Source: Solirubrobacterales bacterium (GTDB lineage: Bacteria > Actinomycetota > Thermoleophilia > Solirubrobacterales > 70-9). Taken from it: a stretch of 26,839 nucleotides of DNA. Where the stretch lies: positions 1 to 26,839 of the forward strand of contig JAUQWL010000226.1 of assembly GCA_030835185.1 (NCBI GenBank), in the 5' to 3' direction. The notes under the pieces are model-generated. The model made no database searches and was not told the origin of the DNA. It was given only the letters and a program-made list of their open reading frames with translations. The first letter of the stretch is position 1; each line of letters opens with the position of its first letter. The translations under genes and the position numbers were made by a program. Shown here in pieces: positions 7,714 through 14,827 of the stretch.

Positions 7714-8445
7714 ATGCTGGCCGTAATCGGCGGCAGCGGGGTCTATAGCCTCGACGGGCTCGTGGTGGCCCGCCGCGGACGGGCCGAAACGCGTTTCGGG
7801 GCCACCTCTGGCGAGCTGGTCGAGGGCGAGCTGGCCGGGCATCCGGTGGCTTTCATCGCCCGCCACGGCGAGGATCACTCGATCGCCCCGCACCTGGTCA
7901 ACTACCGGGCAAACATCGAGGCGCTGAAGCGGGCCGGCGCGACCAGGGTCCTTGCAGTCTGCACGGTCGGATCGATCGATGCCGGGTTGCTGCCGGGCAT
8001 TTTCGCGGTGCCTGACCAGATCGTTGACTACACATGGGGTCGCAACCACACCTTCCACGAGCCGGGGGACCCGGTGCCGCATGTCGACTTCACTGATCCG
8101 TACTCACCTTCATGGCGGGCAGAGGTGATCGAGGCGCTGCGTTCAGAGGGAATCGCACACTGCGACGGCGCCACCTATGCGGCCGTACAGGGGCCACGTT
8201 TCGAAAGTGCCGCCGAGATCAGGCGTTTCCGTAACGACGGCTGCTCGATCATCGGCATGACCGGGATGCCCGAAGCGGCGCTCGCCCGCGAGGCCGGGCT
8301 CGACTACGCGGCGATCTGCCCGGTTGCCAATCTTGCGGCCGGCCTGTCCGAGGTGGAGCTGACCGCCGAAGAGGTCTTCGGCGCGGTCTCCCCGATGCTC
8401 GGGCCGATCCACGCTTTGGTTGCGACGCTTGTCACGCGGGTCTGA
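7714..8445 (+). CDS. S-methyl-5'-thioinosine / purine nucleoside phosphorylase (MTAP family)
   Basis: A 243-residue member of the PNP/MTAP phosphorylase family, which cleaves a purine nucleoside with phosphate. Visible motifs are IGGSGVY (phosphate site, 5-11), RHGEDHSIAPHLVNYRAN (50-67), VQGPRFES, and GMTGMPEAALARE followed by PVANLAAG. The GMPEAALARE and N-rich base-binding segment resembles methylthioinosine phosphorylases of bacteria rather than eukaryotic MTAP, where Asp residues read the adenine amino group. A 6-oxopurine substrate is therefore favoured. It starts 9 nt after the pckG stop and probably shares its transcript. It ends 6 nt from the convergent malyl-CoA lyase gene, leaving no space for separate terminators. 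Confidence 0.85.
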   Translation: MLAVIGGSGVYSLDGLVVARRGRAETRFGATSGELVEGELAGHPVAFIARHGEDHSIAPHLVNYRANIEALKRAGATRVLAVCTVGSIDAGLLPGIFAVPDQIVDYTWGRNHTFHEPGDPVPHVDFTDPYSPSWRAEVIEALRSEGIAHCDGATYAAVQGPRFESAAEIRRFRNDGCSIIGMTGMPEAALAREAGLDYAAICPVANLAAGLSEVELTAEEVFGAVSPMLGPIHALVATLVTRV

Positions 8446-8451
8446 GCGGCG

Positions 8452-9501
8452 CTACATCCCGTACTGTTCGGCCAGCTCGGGATCCTTCCGGGCAAGCATC
8501 TCGGCCAGTTCGACCATCACCTTGCACTGCTTCCAGGTGGCGTCGTCCTGCATTTTGCCGTCGATCATGTGGACTCCGCGGCCGTCGGGGATCGCCTCGA
8601 TCACCTTCCTGGCGAACAGCACCTCGTCGGCCGGTGGCGAGAAAACCTTCTTGGCGATGCCGATCTGGACCGGGTGCAGCGACCAGGCTCCGACGCAGCC
8701 GAGCAGGAAGGCCGAGCGGAACTGGGTTTCGCATCCTTCGACGTCTTTGATGTCGCCGAAGGGACCGTAGAACGGAAGGATGTCGTTCGAGGCGCAGGCG
8801 TCGACCATGCGGGCGATCGAGTAGTGCCACGGATCCTGCTGGGCGGTGACCCTTGCCGCTTCGGGGTCTTCGGCGACCGGGTCCTCCATCGAGCGGTAGC
8901 CGGGATGGCCGCCGCCGACGCGGGTGGTCTTCATCCGGCGCGAGGCGGCGAGGTCGGCCGGGCCGAAGCTCATGCCCTGCATGCGCGGGCTGGCCGCTGC
9001 GATCTCTTCCAGATTGGTCACCCCTTGCGCGGTTTCAAGGATCGCGTGGATCAGAATCGGCCGCTTGACATCGCCTTTGGCCTCGAGCTGGGCAAGTAGC
9101 TGATCGACGTAGTGGATGTCCCATGGGCCCTCGACCTTGGGTACCATGATCACGTCGATCCGGTTGCCGACTTCGGTGACCAGCGCGGTCAGGTCGTCGA
9201 GCACCCACGGGCTCTCGAGCGAGTTGATCCGCGTCCAGAGCGGGGTTCCGCCGAGGTCGGCTTCGCGGGCGACCTTGAGCAGGCCCTCGCGGGCGGCGAC
9301 CTTGTTGTCGACCGGGACTGCGTCCTCGAGGTTGCCGAGCAGGATGTCGGCCTGTTTGGCCATGTCCGGCACCTTGGCCGCCATCTTCTCGTTCGAAGCG
9401 TCGAAGAAGTGGATCATCCGTGACGGGCCGAAAGGCACTTCGGTGATCGGATCGGGTGCGCCGATGGCCATGGGCTTGAAAAAGTTCCTGGGGTTGCGCA
9501 A
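8452..9501 (-). CDS. mcl: L-malyl-CoA/beta-methylmalyl-CoA lyase (HpcH/HpaI-CitE family)
   Basis: A 349-residue CoA-ester lyase. It cleaves beta-methylmalyl-CoA to glyoxylate and propionyl-CoA, and reversibly joins glyoxylate with acetyl-CoA to malyl-CoA. Motifs match Mcl1-type lyases: LEDAV at 58-62, substrate Arg91 in RINSLESPW, metal ligands Glu156 (ILETAQG) and Asp183 (FGPADLAAS), QGMSFG, DPWHY, ILPFYGPFGD and SLHPVQI. The stretch around 196-220 looks like an insertion relative to the proteobacterial enzyme. The start is TTG, supported by AAGGAG 4 nt upstream; the next in-frame ATG would remove conserved-looking N-terminal residues. It is a single-gene unit divergent from the acetyltransferase. 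Citramalyl-CoA lyase is an alternative, made less likely by the neighbouring pathway genes. Confidence 0.9.
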   Translation of the reverse strand: MRNPRNFFKPMAIGAPDPITEVPFGPSRMIHFFDASNEKMAAKVPDMAKQADILLGNLEDAVPVDNKVAAREGLLKVAREADLGGTPLWTRINSLESPWVLDDLTALVTEVGNRIDVIMVPKVEGPWDIHYVDQLLAQLEAKGDVKRPILIHAILETAQGVTNLEEIAAASPRMQGMSFGPADLAASRRMKTTRVGGGHPGYRSMEDPVAEDPEAARVTAQQDPWHYSIARMVDACASNDILPFYGPFGDIKDVEGCETQFRSAFLLGCVGAWSLHPVQIGIAKKVFSPPADEVLFARKVIEAIPDGRGVHMIDGKMQDDATWKQCKVMVELAEMLARKDPELAEQYGM

Positions 9502-9551
9502 GCTGCTCCTTCGATTCGTTGGGAAGATCCGCCAGATGCGTGGCCCCTCAA

Positions 9552-9557
9552 TTTATA
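9552..9557 (-). promoter_or_regulatory. Candidate -10 box (TATAAA) for mcl
   Basis: An AT-rich island in otherwise GC-rich DNA reads CATATAAATTG on the minus strand. A start site about 7 nt downstream would give a leader of roughly 43 nt containing the AAGGAG ribosome-binding site. No good -35 box is seen. Confidence 0.45.
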
Positions 9558-9614
9558 TGGCTTGCGGCTACCCCGACGGGTGGCGAAGCCGCTGTCGTGC
9601 CAGACGAGGCGCGC

Positions 9615-9620
9615 TAGTGT
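9615..9620 (+). promoter_or_regulatory. Candidate leaderless -10 box (TAGTGT)
   Basis: TAGTGT ends 6 nt before GTG 9627. The spacing places transcription start at or within a base or so of the start codon. Confidence 0.5.
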
Positions 9621-9626
9621 GGCCCG

Positions 9627-10097
9627 GTGGAGTTCTCAGTCCGAAAGGCCGTTGAGGGCGAGCAGGAGGCAATCGTGCCCCTTTACGAGTGGCTGTTCGC
9701 CGAACCGGGCAGACGTCCCGCGAACTGGGACACCGAATCGGCGTTGATGGCGCTGCAGAGGGCCATCGAGGGTGGGCAAAGCGCCGTATTCGTCGCCGAG
9801 ATGGGGGATGAAAGTGGCTTCTCCGGCTTCTGTACGGCCTATATCGATCTGCTGTCGGTCCGCTACGGCACGCGATGCTGGGTCGAGGACCTGGCTGTCG
9901 CTCCCGGCCGCCGGTCCTCGGGGGTCGGCGGCCTGCTGCTCGACTCCGTCGAAGCCTGGGCCGCAGAGAACGGGGCCACGCACCTCGAACTCGACTCGGG
10001 CATCCTGAGGACCGACGCTCAGCGCTTCTACCGGTCCAGAGGCCCGGTCGTCGAGAGCCTCTGCTTCCAGTGGAGCCTGGATCCCCGGGGTTCCTGA
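9627..10097 (+). CDS. GNAT-family N-acetyltransferase
   Basis: A 156-residue single-domain GNAT protein, probably transferring an acetyl group from acetyl-CoA to an amine. Motif A is VEDLAVAPGRRSSGVGG (around residues 90-106), containing the pyrophosphate-binding RxxGxG. It is followed by the motif B-like FYRSRG near residue 137. The substrate is not evident. The start is GTG 9627, with a TAGTGT box 6 nt upstream. It lies between mcl (divergent) and the methylsuccinyl-CoA dehydrogenase gene (same strand, 76 nt downstream). A -10-like TATTCT in that gap suggests the dehydrogenase has its own promoter. A link to the CoA pathway is only positional. Confidence 0.85.
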   Translation: MEFSVRKAVEGEQEAIVPLYEWLFAEPGRRPANWDTESALMALQRAIEGGQSAVFVAEMGDESGFSGFCTAYIDLLSVRYGTRCWVEDLAVAPGRRSSGVGGLLLDSVEAWAAENGATHLELDSGILRTDAQRFYRSRGPVVESLCFQWSLDPRGS

Positions 10098-10103
10098 CCC
10101 CGG

Positions 10104-10109
10104 TATTCT
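10104..10109 (+). promoter_or_regulatory. Candidate -10 box (TATTCT) for the mcd-SCP2-mch operon
   Basis: TATTCT lies just after the acetyltransferase stop. It would give a leader of about 58 nt that includes an AAGAGGAG ribosome-binding site directly before ATG 10174. Confidence 0.4.
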
Positions 10110-10173
10110 TCGCTTCCCCGCATCGTTCGCCGACATCCGGCGACCCCCACCCCCTCAGACCCGAAGAGGAGAC

Positions 10174-11382
10174 ATGGCCGAACCGACTTATCAGGAGATG
10201 ACCGACGACCAGAAAGCGATCACCGAGATGGTGCGTCAGTTCGTCGACGAGCAGATCCTCCCCAACGCCGAGCAGTACGACCACGAGGACAAGTTCCCCG
10301 AGCCGATCGTCGAGCAGATGAAGGAACTCGGACTGTTCGGGGTGACGATCCCCGAGGAGTACGGCGGGATGGGCCTCGACCTGACCACTTACGCGATGAT
10401 CGTCGAAGAGCTGTCCCGTGGATGGATCTCGATCTCCGGCGTTGTCAATACCCACTTCATCGGCTCTTACCTGCTGATGAAGTTCGGTAGCGACGAGCAG
10501 AAGCAGACCTATCTTCCGAGGATGGCGACGGGCGAAGTCCGCGCTGCGTTTTCGCTTTCTGAGCCGGAAATGGGCTCGGACGTCCAGGCGCTGAAGACCA
10601 GCGCCAAAAAGGACGATGACGGCAACTGGGAGATAAACGGCCAGAAGATGTGGGTCACCAACGGCCTCGGTTCGACCCTCGTCTTCCTGCTCGCCAAGAG
10701 CGACCCGGACGCCGATCCGCGCTACAGGGGAATGACCTGCTTCATCACGGAGAAGGAGCCGTGGGCCCACGAGAACACCGGCGAATGGGCCGGGCTGACC
10801 GTTCCGCCCCAGATCAAGAAAATGGGCTACAAGGGCGTTGAGTCGACCGAGCTCGTCTACGACGGCTACAAGTGCTCGCCGGACCGCATCCTCGGCGGCG
10901 AGGAAGCCGGCCTGAACAAAGGCTTCGGCCAGATGATGGATGCGCTCGAGGTCGGCCGGGTCAACGTCGCCGCCCGTGGCGTCGGCATCGCGCAGCGCGC
11001 GCTGGAACTCGCCCTTCGTTACAGCCAGGAGCGCAAGGCCTTCGGCAAGCCGATCGCCCAGCACCAGGCGATCCAGTTCAAGCTGGCCGACATGGCGACC
11101 AAGATCGAAGCCGCCCGTCTGGTCACCCGCAAGGCCTGCATGATGAAGGACGCCGGGATCCGTTCGGACCTCGAGGCCGGCATGGCCAAACTGATCGCCT
11201 CGGAAACCGGCAAGGAATGCGTCGAAGACTGCTTCCGGATCCATGGCGGATATGGCTACTCGAAGGAGTACGAGGTCGAGCGGCTTTATCGCGACGCACC
11301 ACTGCTGCTGATCGGCGAAGGCACTTCGGAGATCCAGCGAATGGTGATCGGCAAGAAACTCCTGGAGCGCCACAAGATCTGA
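10174..11382 (+). CDS. mcd: Acyl-CoA dehydrogenase, probable (2S)-methylsuccinyl-CoA dehydrogenase
   Basis: A 402-residue acyl-CoA dehydrogenase with the full alpha/beta/alpha fold. It should oxidise methylsuccinyl-CoA to mesaconyl-CoA, passing electrons from FAD to ETF. Visible are LFGVTIPEEYGGMGLD (N-terminal domain), GWISISGVVNTH, the FAD/substrate segment SLSEPEMGSDV, WVTNG, RKAFGKPIAQHQAIQFKLADM, RIHGGYGYSKEYEVERLYRDA, and the catalytic base Glu382 in IGEGTSEIQ. GWIS.SG..NTH and GYGYSKE.EVERYYRDAP-type strings are what I recall of methylsuccinyl-CoA dehydrogenases. The protein lacks the long N-terminal extension I associate with the proteobacterial enzyme. An AAGAGGAG precedes ATG. It is first in an operon with the SCP2-like gene (2 nt gap) and mch. 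Assignment to methylsuccinyl-CoA rests on motif plus context. Confidence 0.85.
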   Translation: MAEPTYQEMTDDQKAITEMVRQFVDEQILPNAEQYDHEDKFPEPIVEQMKELGLFGVTIPEEYGGMGLDLTTYAMIVEELSRGWISISGVVNTHFIGSYLLMKFGSDEQKQTYLPRMATGEVRAAFSLSEPEMGSDVQALKTSAKKDDDGNWEINGQKMWVTNGLGSTLVFLLAKSDPDADPRYRGMTCFITEKEPWAHENTGEWAGLTVPPQIKKMGYKGVESTELVYDGYKCSPDRILGGEEAGLNKGFGQMMDALEVGRVNVAARGVGIAQRALELALRYSQERKAFGKPIAQHQAIQFKLADMATKIEAARLVTRKACMMKDAGIRSDLEAGMAKLIASETGKECVEDCFRIHGGYGYSKEYEVERLYRDAPLLLIGEGTSEIQRMVIGKKLLERHKI

Positions 11383-11384
11383 AC

Positions 11385-11750
11385 ATGGCTTCCACGGCGC
11401 AGATGATCGAATCGGCCATCGGTAACCTCCAGAGGGAGGTTCCGGCCTTGAAGAAGCTGAAGCTGGTCTTCGGGCTCGACATCCGCGCCAAAGGCGACAT
11501 GCAGACGTACCGGGTGGAGGTTCCCGGGCCGCAGATAAGCAAGGGCAGGGGAGAAGACGAACGATGCCGGGTCGAGATCGACCGGGCGCAGTTCAACACG
11601 CTGGCCGACGACAGGAGCACAGCCGCCTCATTCAGGCGGGCCGCCGAGACCGGTCACATCCGGTTCGAAGGTGACTCGAACGTCGCCAAGCTGATCGTCC
11701 GGGTCTTCGAGACCCACGAGCAGCGGGCCAAGTTGAAAAAAGTCCATTAG
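11385..11750 (+). CDS. SCP2-like small protein between mcd and mch
   Basis: A 121-residue protein starting only 2 nt after the mcd stop and 28 nt before mch, so it is clearly part of that operon. The pattern of a central LKLVFGLDIRAKGD strand pair, a charged helix, then FNTLADDRSTAASFRRAAETGHIRFEGDSNVAKLI resembles sterol-carrier-protein-2 (SCP2) domains. In those the last motif, a glycine followed by I.F.GD...A.KL, closes the lipid/acyl-binding tunnel. There are no catalytic residues or membrane segments. SCP2 domains bind lipids and acyl-CoAs, so binding of an acyl-CoA intermediate or of a dehydrogenase is plausible but inferred. The family call is moderate. Confidence 0.7.
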   Translation: MASTAQMIESAIGNLQREVPALKKLKLVFGLDIRAKGDMQTYRVEVPGPQISKGRGEDERCRVEIDRAQFNTLADDRSTAASFRRAAETGHIRFEGDSNVAKLIVRVFETHEQRAKLKKVH

Positions 11751-11778
11751 CAGCACCATAGAAAAGGAATACCTACGC

Positions 11779-12306
11779 ATGAGCGAAGCAGCAAGCGATT
11801 TCACGACCGACCAGGCAGAGCGCGAAGAGAGCGGCTCCCATCCCTACGGCCGCTACCTCGAGGAGTTCGAGGTCGGCGCTGTCTACAAGCACATGCCGGC
11901 CAAGACCGTGACCGAGGCCGATGACCACCTCTTCTGCCTGCTGACGATGAACCATCACCCGCTCCACATCAACGACGTGCATGCACAGGCGTCACAGCAG
12001 GGTCGCAACGTCGTGGTCGGACCACTGGTCTACTCGCTGGCTGTCGGCATGTCGGTTTCCGACTTCTCCGGCAAGGCGATCGCAAACCTGGCCACCGACG
12101 ATCTCAGCCACCCGAACCCGGTCTTCCACGGCGACACGTTGTTCTGCGAGTCCGAGGTGCTTGAGGTCCGCGAATCGAAGTCGAAGCTCGACCGTGGCCT
12201 GGTCAAGGTCCAGACCCGCGTCTTCAACCAGGACGGCGTCCTGGTAGCCGAGTTCAAGCGCACCGCCCTGATCCCGCGAAAGGTTCACGGCACTCCCGAA
12301 GACTGA
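11779..12306 (+). CDS. mch: MaoC-like hydratase, probable mesaconyl-CoA hydratase
   Basis: A 175-residue single hot-dog-fold MaoC protein, expected to add water to mesaconyl-CoA giving beta-methylmalyl-CoA, the Mcl substrate. After a variable N-terminus come GRYLEEFEVGAVYKH (24-38), TVTEADDHLFCLLTMN, and a hydratase-2-like motif NHHPLHIND (58-66). In it Asn58 and His63 occupy the catalytic Asp/His positions. LSHPNPVFHGDTLFCESEV follows. Actinobacterial pathway versions are single-domain, unlike the roughly double-length proteobacterial Mch. AAAGGAAT precedes ATG at good spacing. It is third in the mcd operon. Other MaoC enoyl-CoA hydratases are the alternative; the context is strong. Confidence 0.85.
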   Translation: MSEAASDFTTDQAEREESGSHPYGRYLEEFEVGAVYKHMPAKTVTEADDHLFCLLTMNHHPLHINDVHAQASQQGRNVVVGPLVYSLAVGMSVSDFSGKAIANLATDDLSHPNPVFHGDTLFCESEVLEVRESKSKLDRGLVKVQTRVFNQDGVLVAEFKRTALIPRKVHGTPED

Positions 12307-12366
12307 GTTCAGAGTCTCGGGGGCCGACCGCTGCCGGGGTCCGGTAGAACTGATCGACCTTGGGGG

Positions 12367-12372
12367 TAGAGT
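12367..12372 (+). promoter_or_regulatory. Candidate leaderless -10 box (TAGAGT)
   Basis: TAGAGT ends 6 nt before ATG 12379, consistent with a leaderless transcript for the repeat protein. Confidence 0.5.
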
Positions 12373-12378
12373 CTGGTC

Positions 12379-12765
12379 ATGGACTTCAGAAAGCTCGGAG
12401 AGCAGGTTGGAAGACTCAGGGAAACCGCCAAAGAGAAGGTCGGCGACCGCGCAGAGCCCGAGAACCTGAAACGCGACGCCAAGGAGTTCCGGGAGATCCT
12501 CGCCGGCGACGGTTCGCTGGCCGAAAAGGCCAGGGAGGCCAGGGAGAAGCTGTCGGACCGGGATGGAGGATCGGCCGCTGCCGGTACAGGGGAGACGACC
12601 GGTCCGGGGGAAGCCGCTGGGCCCGGAGAAACTGCCGGTCCGGGGGAAGCTGCCGGTCCGGGGGAAACTGCCGGTCCGGGGGGCGGGGCCGACTCCGGCC
12701 GAGCGGCCGGCGCCCGGGAAGCCGCCGATCCTCGCGCGGCTGAGAGTCCGGGCGAGAAAGACTGA
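12379..12765 (+). CDS. Hypothetical protein with Gly-Pro-Gly-Glu hexapeptide repeats
   Basis: A 128-residue protein I do not recognise. Residues 1-60 are highly charged and helical in character (alternating Lys/Arg and Glu/Asp), without membrane segments. From about residue 69 it becomes a low-complexity tail of hexapeptides, GPGEAA alternating with GPGETA, and ends in an Ala/Glu/Asp-rich stretch. There is no signal peptide or catalytic motif. The translation start is ATG 12379 after a TAGAGT box. The strongly periodic DNA in the tail could make length variation likely. It lies between the mch operon and convergent genes of the oxidative-folding operon. Whether it is expressed is inferred from promoter spacing and the coherent charged N-terminal domain. 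Confidence 0.6.
   Translation: MDFRKLGEQVGRLRETAKEKVGDRAEPENLKRDAKEFREILAGDGSLAEKAREAREKLSDRDGGSAAAGTGETTGPGEAAGPGETAGPGEAAGPGETAGPGGGADSGRAAGAREAADPRAAESPGEKD
12583..12690 (+). repeat. Tandem 18-nt repeat (six units, last one degenerate)
   Basis: Six consecutive 18-nt units start at 12583, 12601, 12619, 12637, 12655 and 12673, with core GGTCCGGGGGAARCYGCC. Each encodes six residues. Units alternate between GEAA and GETA endings, so a 36-nt higher-order period is visible. The first and last units are the most diverged. The array lies wholly inside the coding frame. Confidence 0.85.
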
Positions 12766-12877
12766 GACGCCGCCCGGCTGCCCGAAGATCGGGCCGGCGG
12801 AGGTTCAGCTGCCCCTGCCGCCGGATCCTTCGGTGGTTCGACTGCGGACGGGATTCACCCGCCGGGACGGCCGGCAG

Positions 12878-13441
12878 TCAGTGGGGGCTGTCCGAGGCGT
12901 GGGCCGGCGGGCGGGATTCTTCGGCCAGTGAGGTGATTTCGAGGGTGCCGCTGGCGGCTTCTTCGAGTACGGCAGTCGCTTCCTCGGGGGAGCGTGCGTA
13001 GAGCTCGACCAGGAGGTGGACGGCGATCTGGTCGCCGTGATGCTTGTGGAAGCGCACGTGGGTGAAGAATTCGCGGGTACCGGCGTCGCCGAAGGCACCG
13101 TAGGTGAGAAACTCGACCGCTTCCGGTCCGGAGCAGGCTTCGACCCGGTCACCGTCGACCGTAACCGTGACCGAGGCTACCCAGGGGGTCCCGGCGACCA
13201 TGCGTTCCCAGCGGTCGCCGACCGGCATCACGCGGTCGCCCTCGAAGGTCAGGTGGGGCTGGTCATGCATACAGTCGAGGCACTGGACCACCGACTCCTG
13301 GATCTCGTCGACACCCTCGGACGGCAGACCGGTTTCAGGGTCGACCCTGCGGATCGCGTCGTAGTGGACCTGGACTTCGAGATTGCGAGACCAGCACCGG
13401 TAGCAGCGAAGCCACGACGAAATGCCGTTATCCAGCGTCAC
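12878..13441 (-). CDS. Cysteine-pair (zinc-ribbon-like) protein, third gene of the VKOR-DsbA operon
   Basis: A 187-residue protein starting at GTG 13441, which overlaps the DsbA-like stop by 4 nt (GTGA). A much longer upstream in-frame extension would run through the DsbA gene and is rejected. The N-terminal domain has CYRC (13-16) and CLDC (54-57), spaced like a four-Cys zinc ribbon. A His-rich segment, HVRFHKHHGD, lies near residue 130. The rest has no motif I recognise. Translational coupling to a thiol oxidase suggests either a zinc protein that happens to be co-transcribed or a substrate/regulator of disulfide formation; neither is shown. There is no signal peptide, so it is probably cytoplasmic. 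Confidence 0.7.
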   Translation of the reverse strand: MTLDNGISSWLRCYRCWSRNLEVQVHYDAIRRVDPETGLPSEGVDEIQESVVQCLDCMHDQPHLTFEGDRVMPVGDRWERMVAGTPWVASVTVTVDGDRVEACSGPEAVEFLTYGAFGDAGTREFFTHVRFHKHHGDQIAVHLLVELYARSPEEATAVLEEAASGTLEITSLAEESRPPAHASDSPH

Positions 13442-14193
13442 TTGGCCTGATTGATCGCCTTGATTATGTCGTCGGCAGAACCGGCGTCGATCTGCTCGAG
13501 GCTGCCGTCGTCGTTCCGGATGGCGAAGGACGGAGTGCCACTGAAGCCCGCGCCCACGGCTTCGTTGTCGATGTCGAGCAGCACCTGATCCCATTTCGGC
13601 AGGTCGCGGTCGGCCTGCCACTTGTCGATGTCGGGAATGCCGGCCTTCTCGGCGATGTCATTGAGGAAATCGTCGGTCACGTATCCGGAGTTCTCGGGGC
13701 CCTGGTTGGCGTAGAAGTTCTCGACGAACTGCTGCAGACGGTCCTGCTCGGAGGCGGCCAGCGCGGCTTTGGCGGCAATCACCGAGTCCTGGCCGAGGAT
13801 CGGCCAGTTGTCGAATTCGTACTTGGCGGTGCCGTCCTTTACCGGTCCGTTGATGACGTCGGGGATGATCGTCTCGGAAGCCTGCTGGCAGGCGGGGCAC
13901 TGCAGGTCGGCGAACTCGACCAGGGTGACCGGAGCGTCGGGCTGGCCGAGGATGTTGCCGCTCTGCGGGATGTCGGCCAGAAGCTTGTCGACTTCGTTGA
14001 CCGCCTTGGTCGGTTCGTCACTGCCCGACGTACTGATCACCACTATCGCTGCCACTGCGACCAGGGCCAGGAAGGCGGCGATCCCGACGATCTTCGTCAT
14101 GTTCTGACGCCGATCGCTGCCCTTCGCCTGGGCCTCGGCCTTCAGGCGCTTCTCGCGGAGTTCTTTTCTCTTCTGCTGCGGTCCGGTAGCCAT
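13438..14193 (-). CDS. DsbA-like thiol:disulfide oxidoreductase, membrane-anchored
   Basis: A 251-residue protein with a long basic N-terminal cytoplasmic tail (about 1-31), one membrane segment (about 34-53) and an extracytoplasmic thioredoxin-fold domain of the DsbA/DSBA-like type. The active site is Cys99-Pro-Ala-Cys102 in FADLQCPACQQ, and the cis-proline loop reads SGTPSF near residue 219. It should introduce disulfides into exported proteins and be re-oxidised by the VKOR protein encoded 25 nt upstream in the same operon. A TAGGAT box lies 9 nt before the ATG, possibly an internal promoter with a very short leader. Confidence 0.9.
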   Translation of the reverse strand: MATGPQQKRKELREKRLKAEAQAKGSDRRQNMTKIVGIAAFLALVAVAAIVVISTSGSDEPTKAVNEVDKLLADIPQSGNILGQPDAPVTLVEFADLQCPACQQASETIIPDVINGPVKDGTAKYEFDNWPILGQDSVIAAKAALAASEQDRLQQFVENFYANQGPENSGYVTDDFLNDIAEKAGIPDIDKWQADRDLPKWDQVLLDIDNEAVGAGFSGTPSFAIRNDDGSLEQIDAGSADDIIKAINQAK

Positions 14194-14218
14194 AGGCTGA
14201 GGATCCTACCTGAGTCCC

Positions 14219-14815
14219 TTACCCGTCGGGACCGGCAGGGACAGCGGAATCGGAGTCCGGCGGTCGATCGTCACCCGGACCCGCGTCGAGTCCGTAGAAA
14301 GCGAAGTTGCGGGCGCTGTTCACCACGAAGAGAAGGGTCATCAACACCGCACTTCCGACGCACCACTGGCAGATCGCCACGATTTCCCACAGTTCGAGGT
14401 AGGTCAGGTAGAGGCTGAAGACAAAGCCAAAGAGCGAAAGGGTGAAGGCGGCGAGGCGGGCTCGATCTCCGGACCAGAAAGAGGCGGCGAGGACCAGCGA
14501 GTAACCGATCAGCCCCAGGGTTGACATGTGGATGCCGAGGAAACTCGAGTACCTGCTCTTTTCGACGGTCTCGCAACCACCGCCACCGCCGACACACTGA
14601 ACGATGTCTCCGCTGCCGACCCGAATCGCCACATATCCGGAAATGCCGAGTCCCATGAGGGCCAGGGCGGCAGAGGTGGCTCGCAGGATGCGTTCGTCAT
14701 CGCGGACGTAGAGGGCGACGGCTACCGCGCCGACCGCAGCGAACGCGACCGCGAGGAAGAGCAGGGCCATCCAGGTCGGGATTCCGTCCCGCAGGAGGGT
14801 CAGCTCATCGGACAT
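14219..14815 (-). CDS. Vitamin K epoxide reductase (VKOR) family protein
   Basis: A 198-residue integral membrane protein with four to five hydrophobic segments. VKOR re-oxidises DsbA-like proteins by passing electrons to quinone. The loop cysteines are Cys74 (IVQC) and Cys81 (GCETVEKSRYSSFLGI, with the conserved Ser after the second Cys). The quinone-proximal pair is Cys149-Gln-Trp-Cys152 in ICQWCVGSA. The Pro/Asp-rich C-terminus is cytoplasmic or disordered. It is first in an operon with the DsbA-like gene and the Cys-pair protein. A TAGGCT box ends 6 nt before its ATG, so the transcript is likely leaderless. It ends 25 nt before the DsbA-like gene. Confidence 0.93.
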   Translation of the reverse strand: MSDELTLLRDGIPTWMALLFLAVAFAAVGAVAVALYVRDDERILRATSAALALMGLGISGYVAIRVGSGDIVQCVGGGGGCETVEKSRYSSFLGIHMSTLGLIGYSLVLAASFWSGDRARLAAFTLSLFGFVFSLYLTYLELWEIVAICQWCVGSAVLMTLLFVVNSARNFAFYGLDAGPGDDRPPDSDSAVPAGPDG

Positions 14816-14821
14816 CGAGCC

Positions 14822-14827
14822 AGCCTA
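14822..14827 (-). promoter_or_regulatory. Candidate leaderless -10 box (TAGGCT) for the VKOR operon
   Basis: TAGGCT on the minus strand ends 6 nt before ATG 14815. The same hexamer and spacing occur at 16885 and 21934. It sits between the ecm stop and the VKOR start. Confidence 0.55.

Noticed and set aside
12583..12690. CRISPR array
   Set aside because: Units are contiguous 18-mers inside a coding frame with no spacers.
13442..13621. N-terminal extension of the Cys-pair protein
   Set aside because: It would overlap the DsbA-like gene by 184 nt in another frame; the extension is Arg/Gly-rich shadow sequence and GTG 13441 gives the usual 4-nt overlap.
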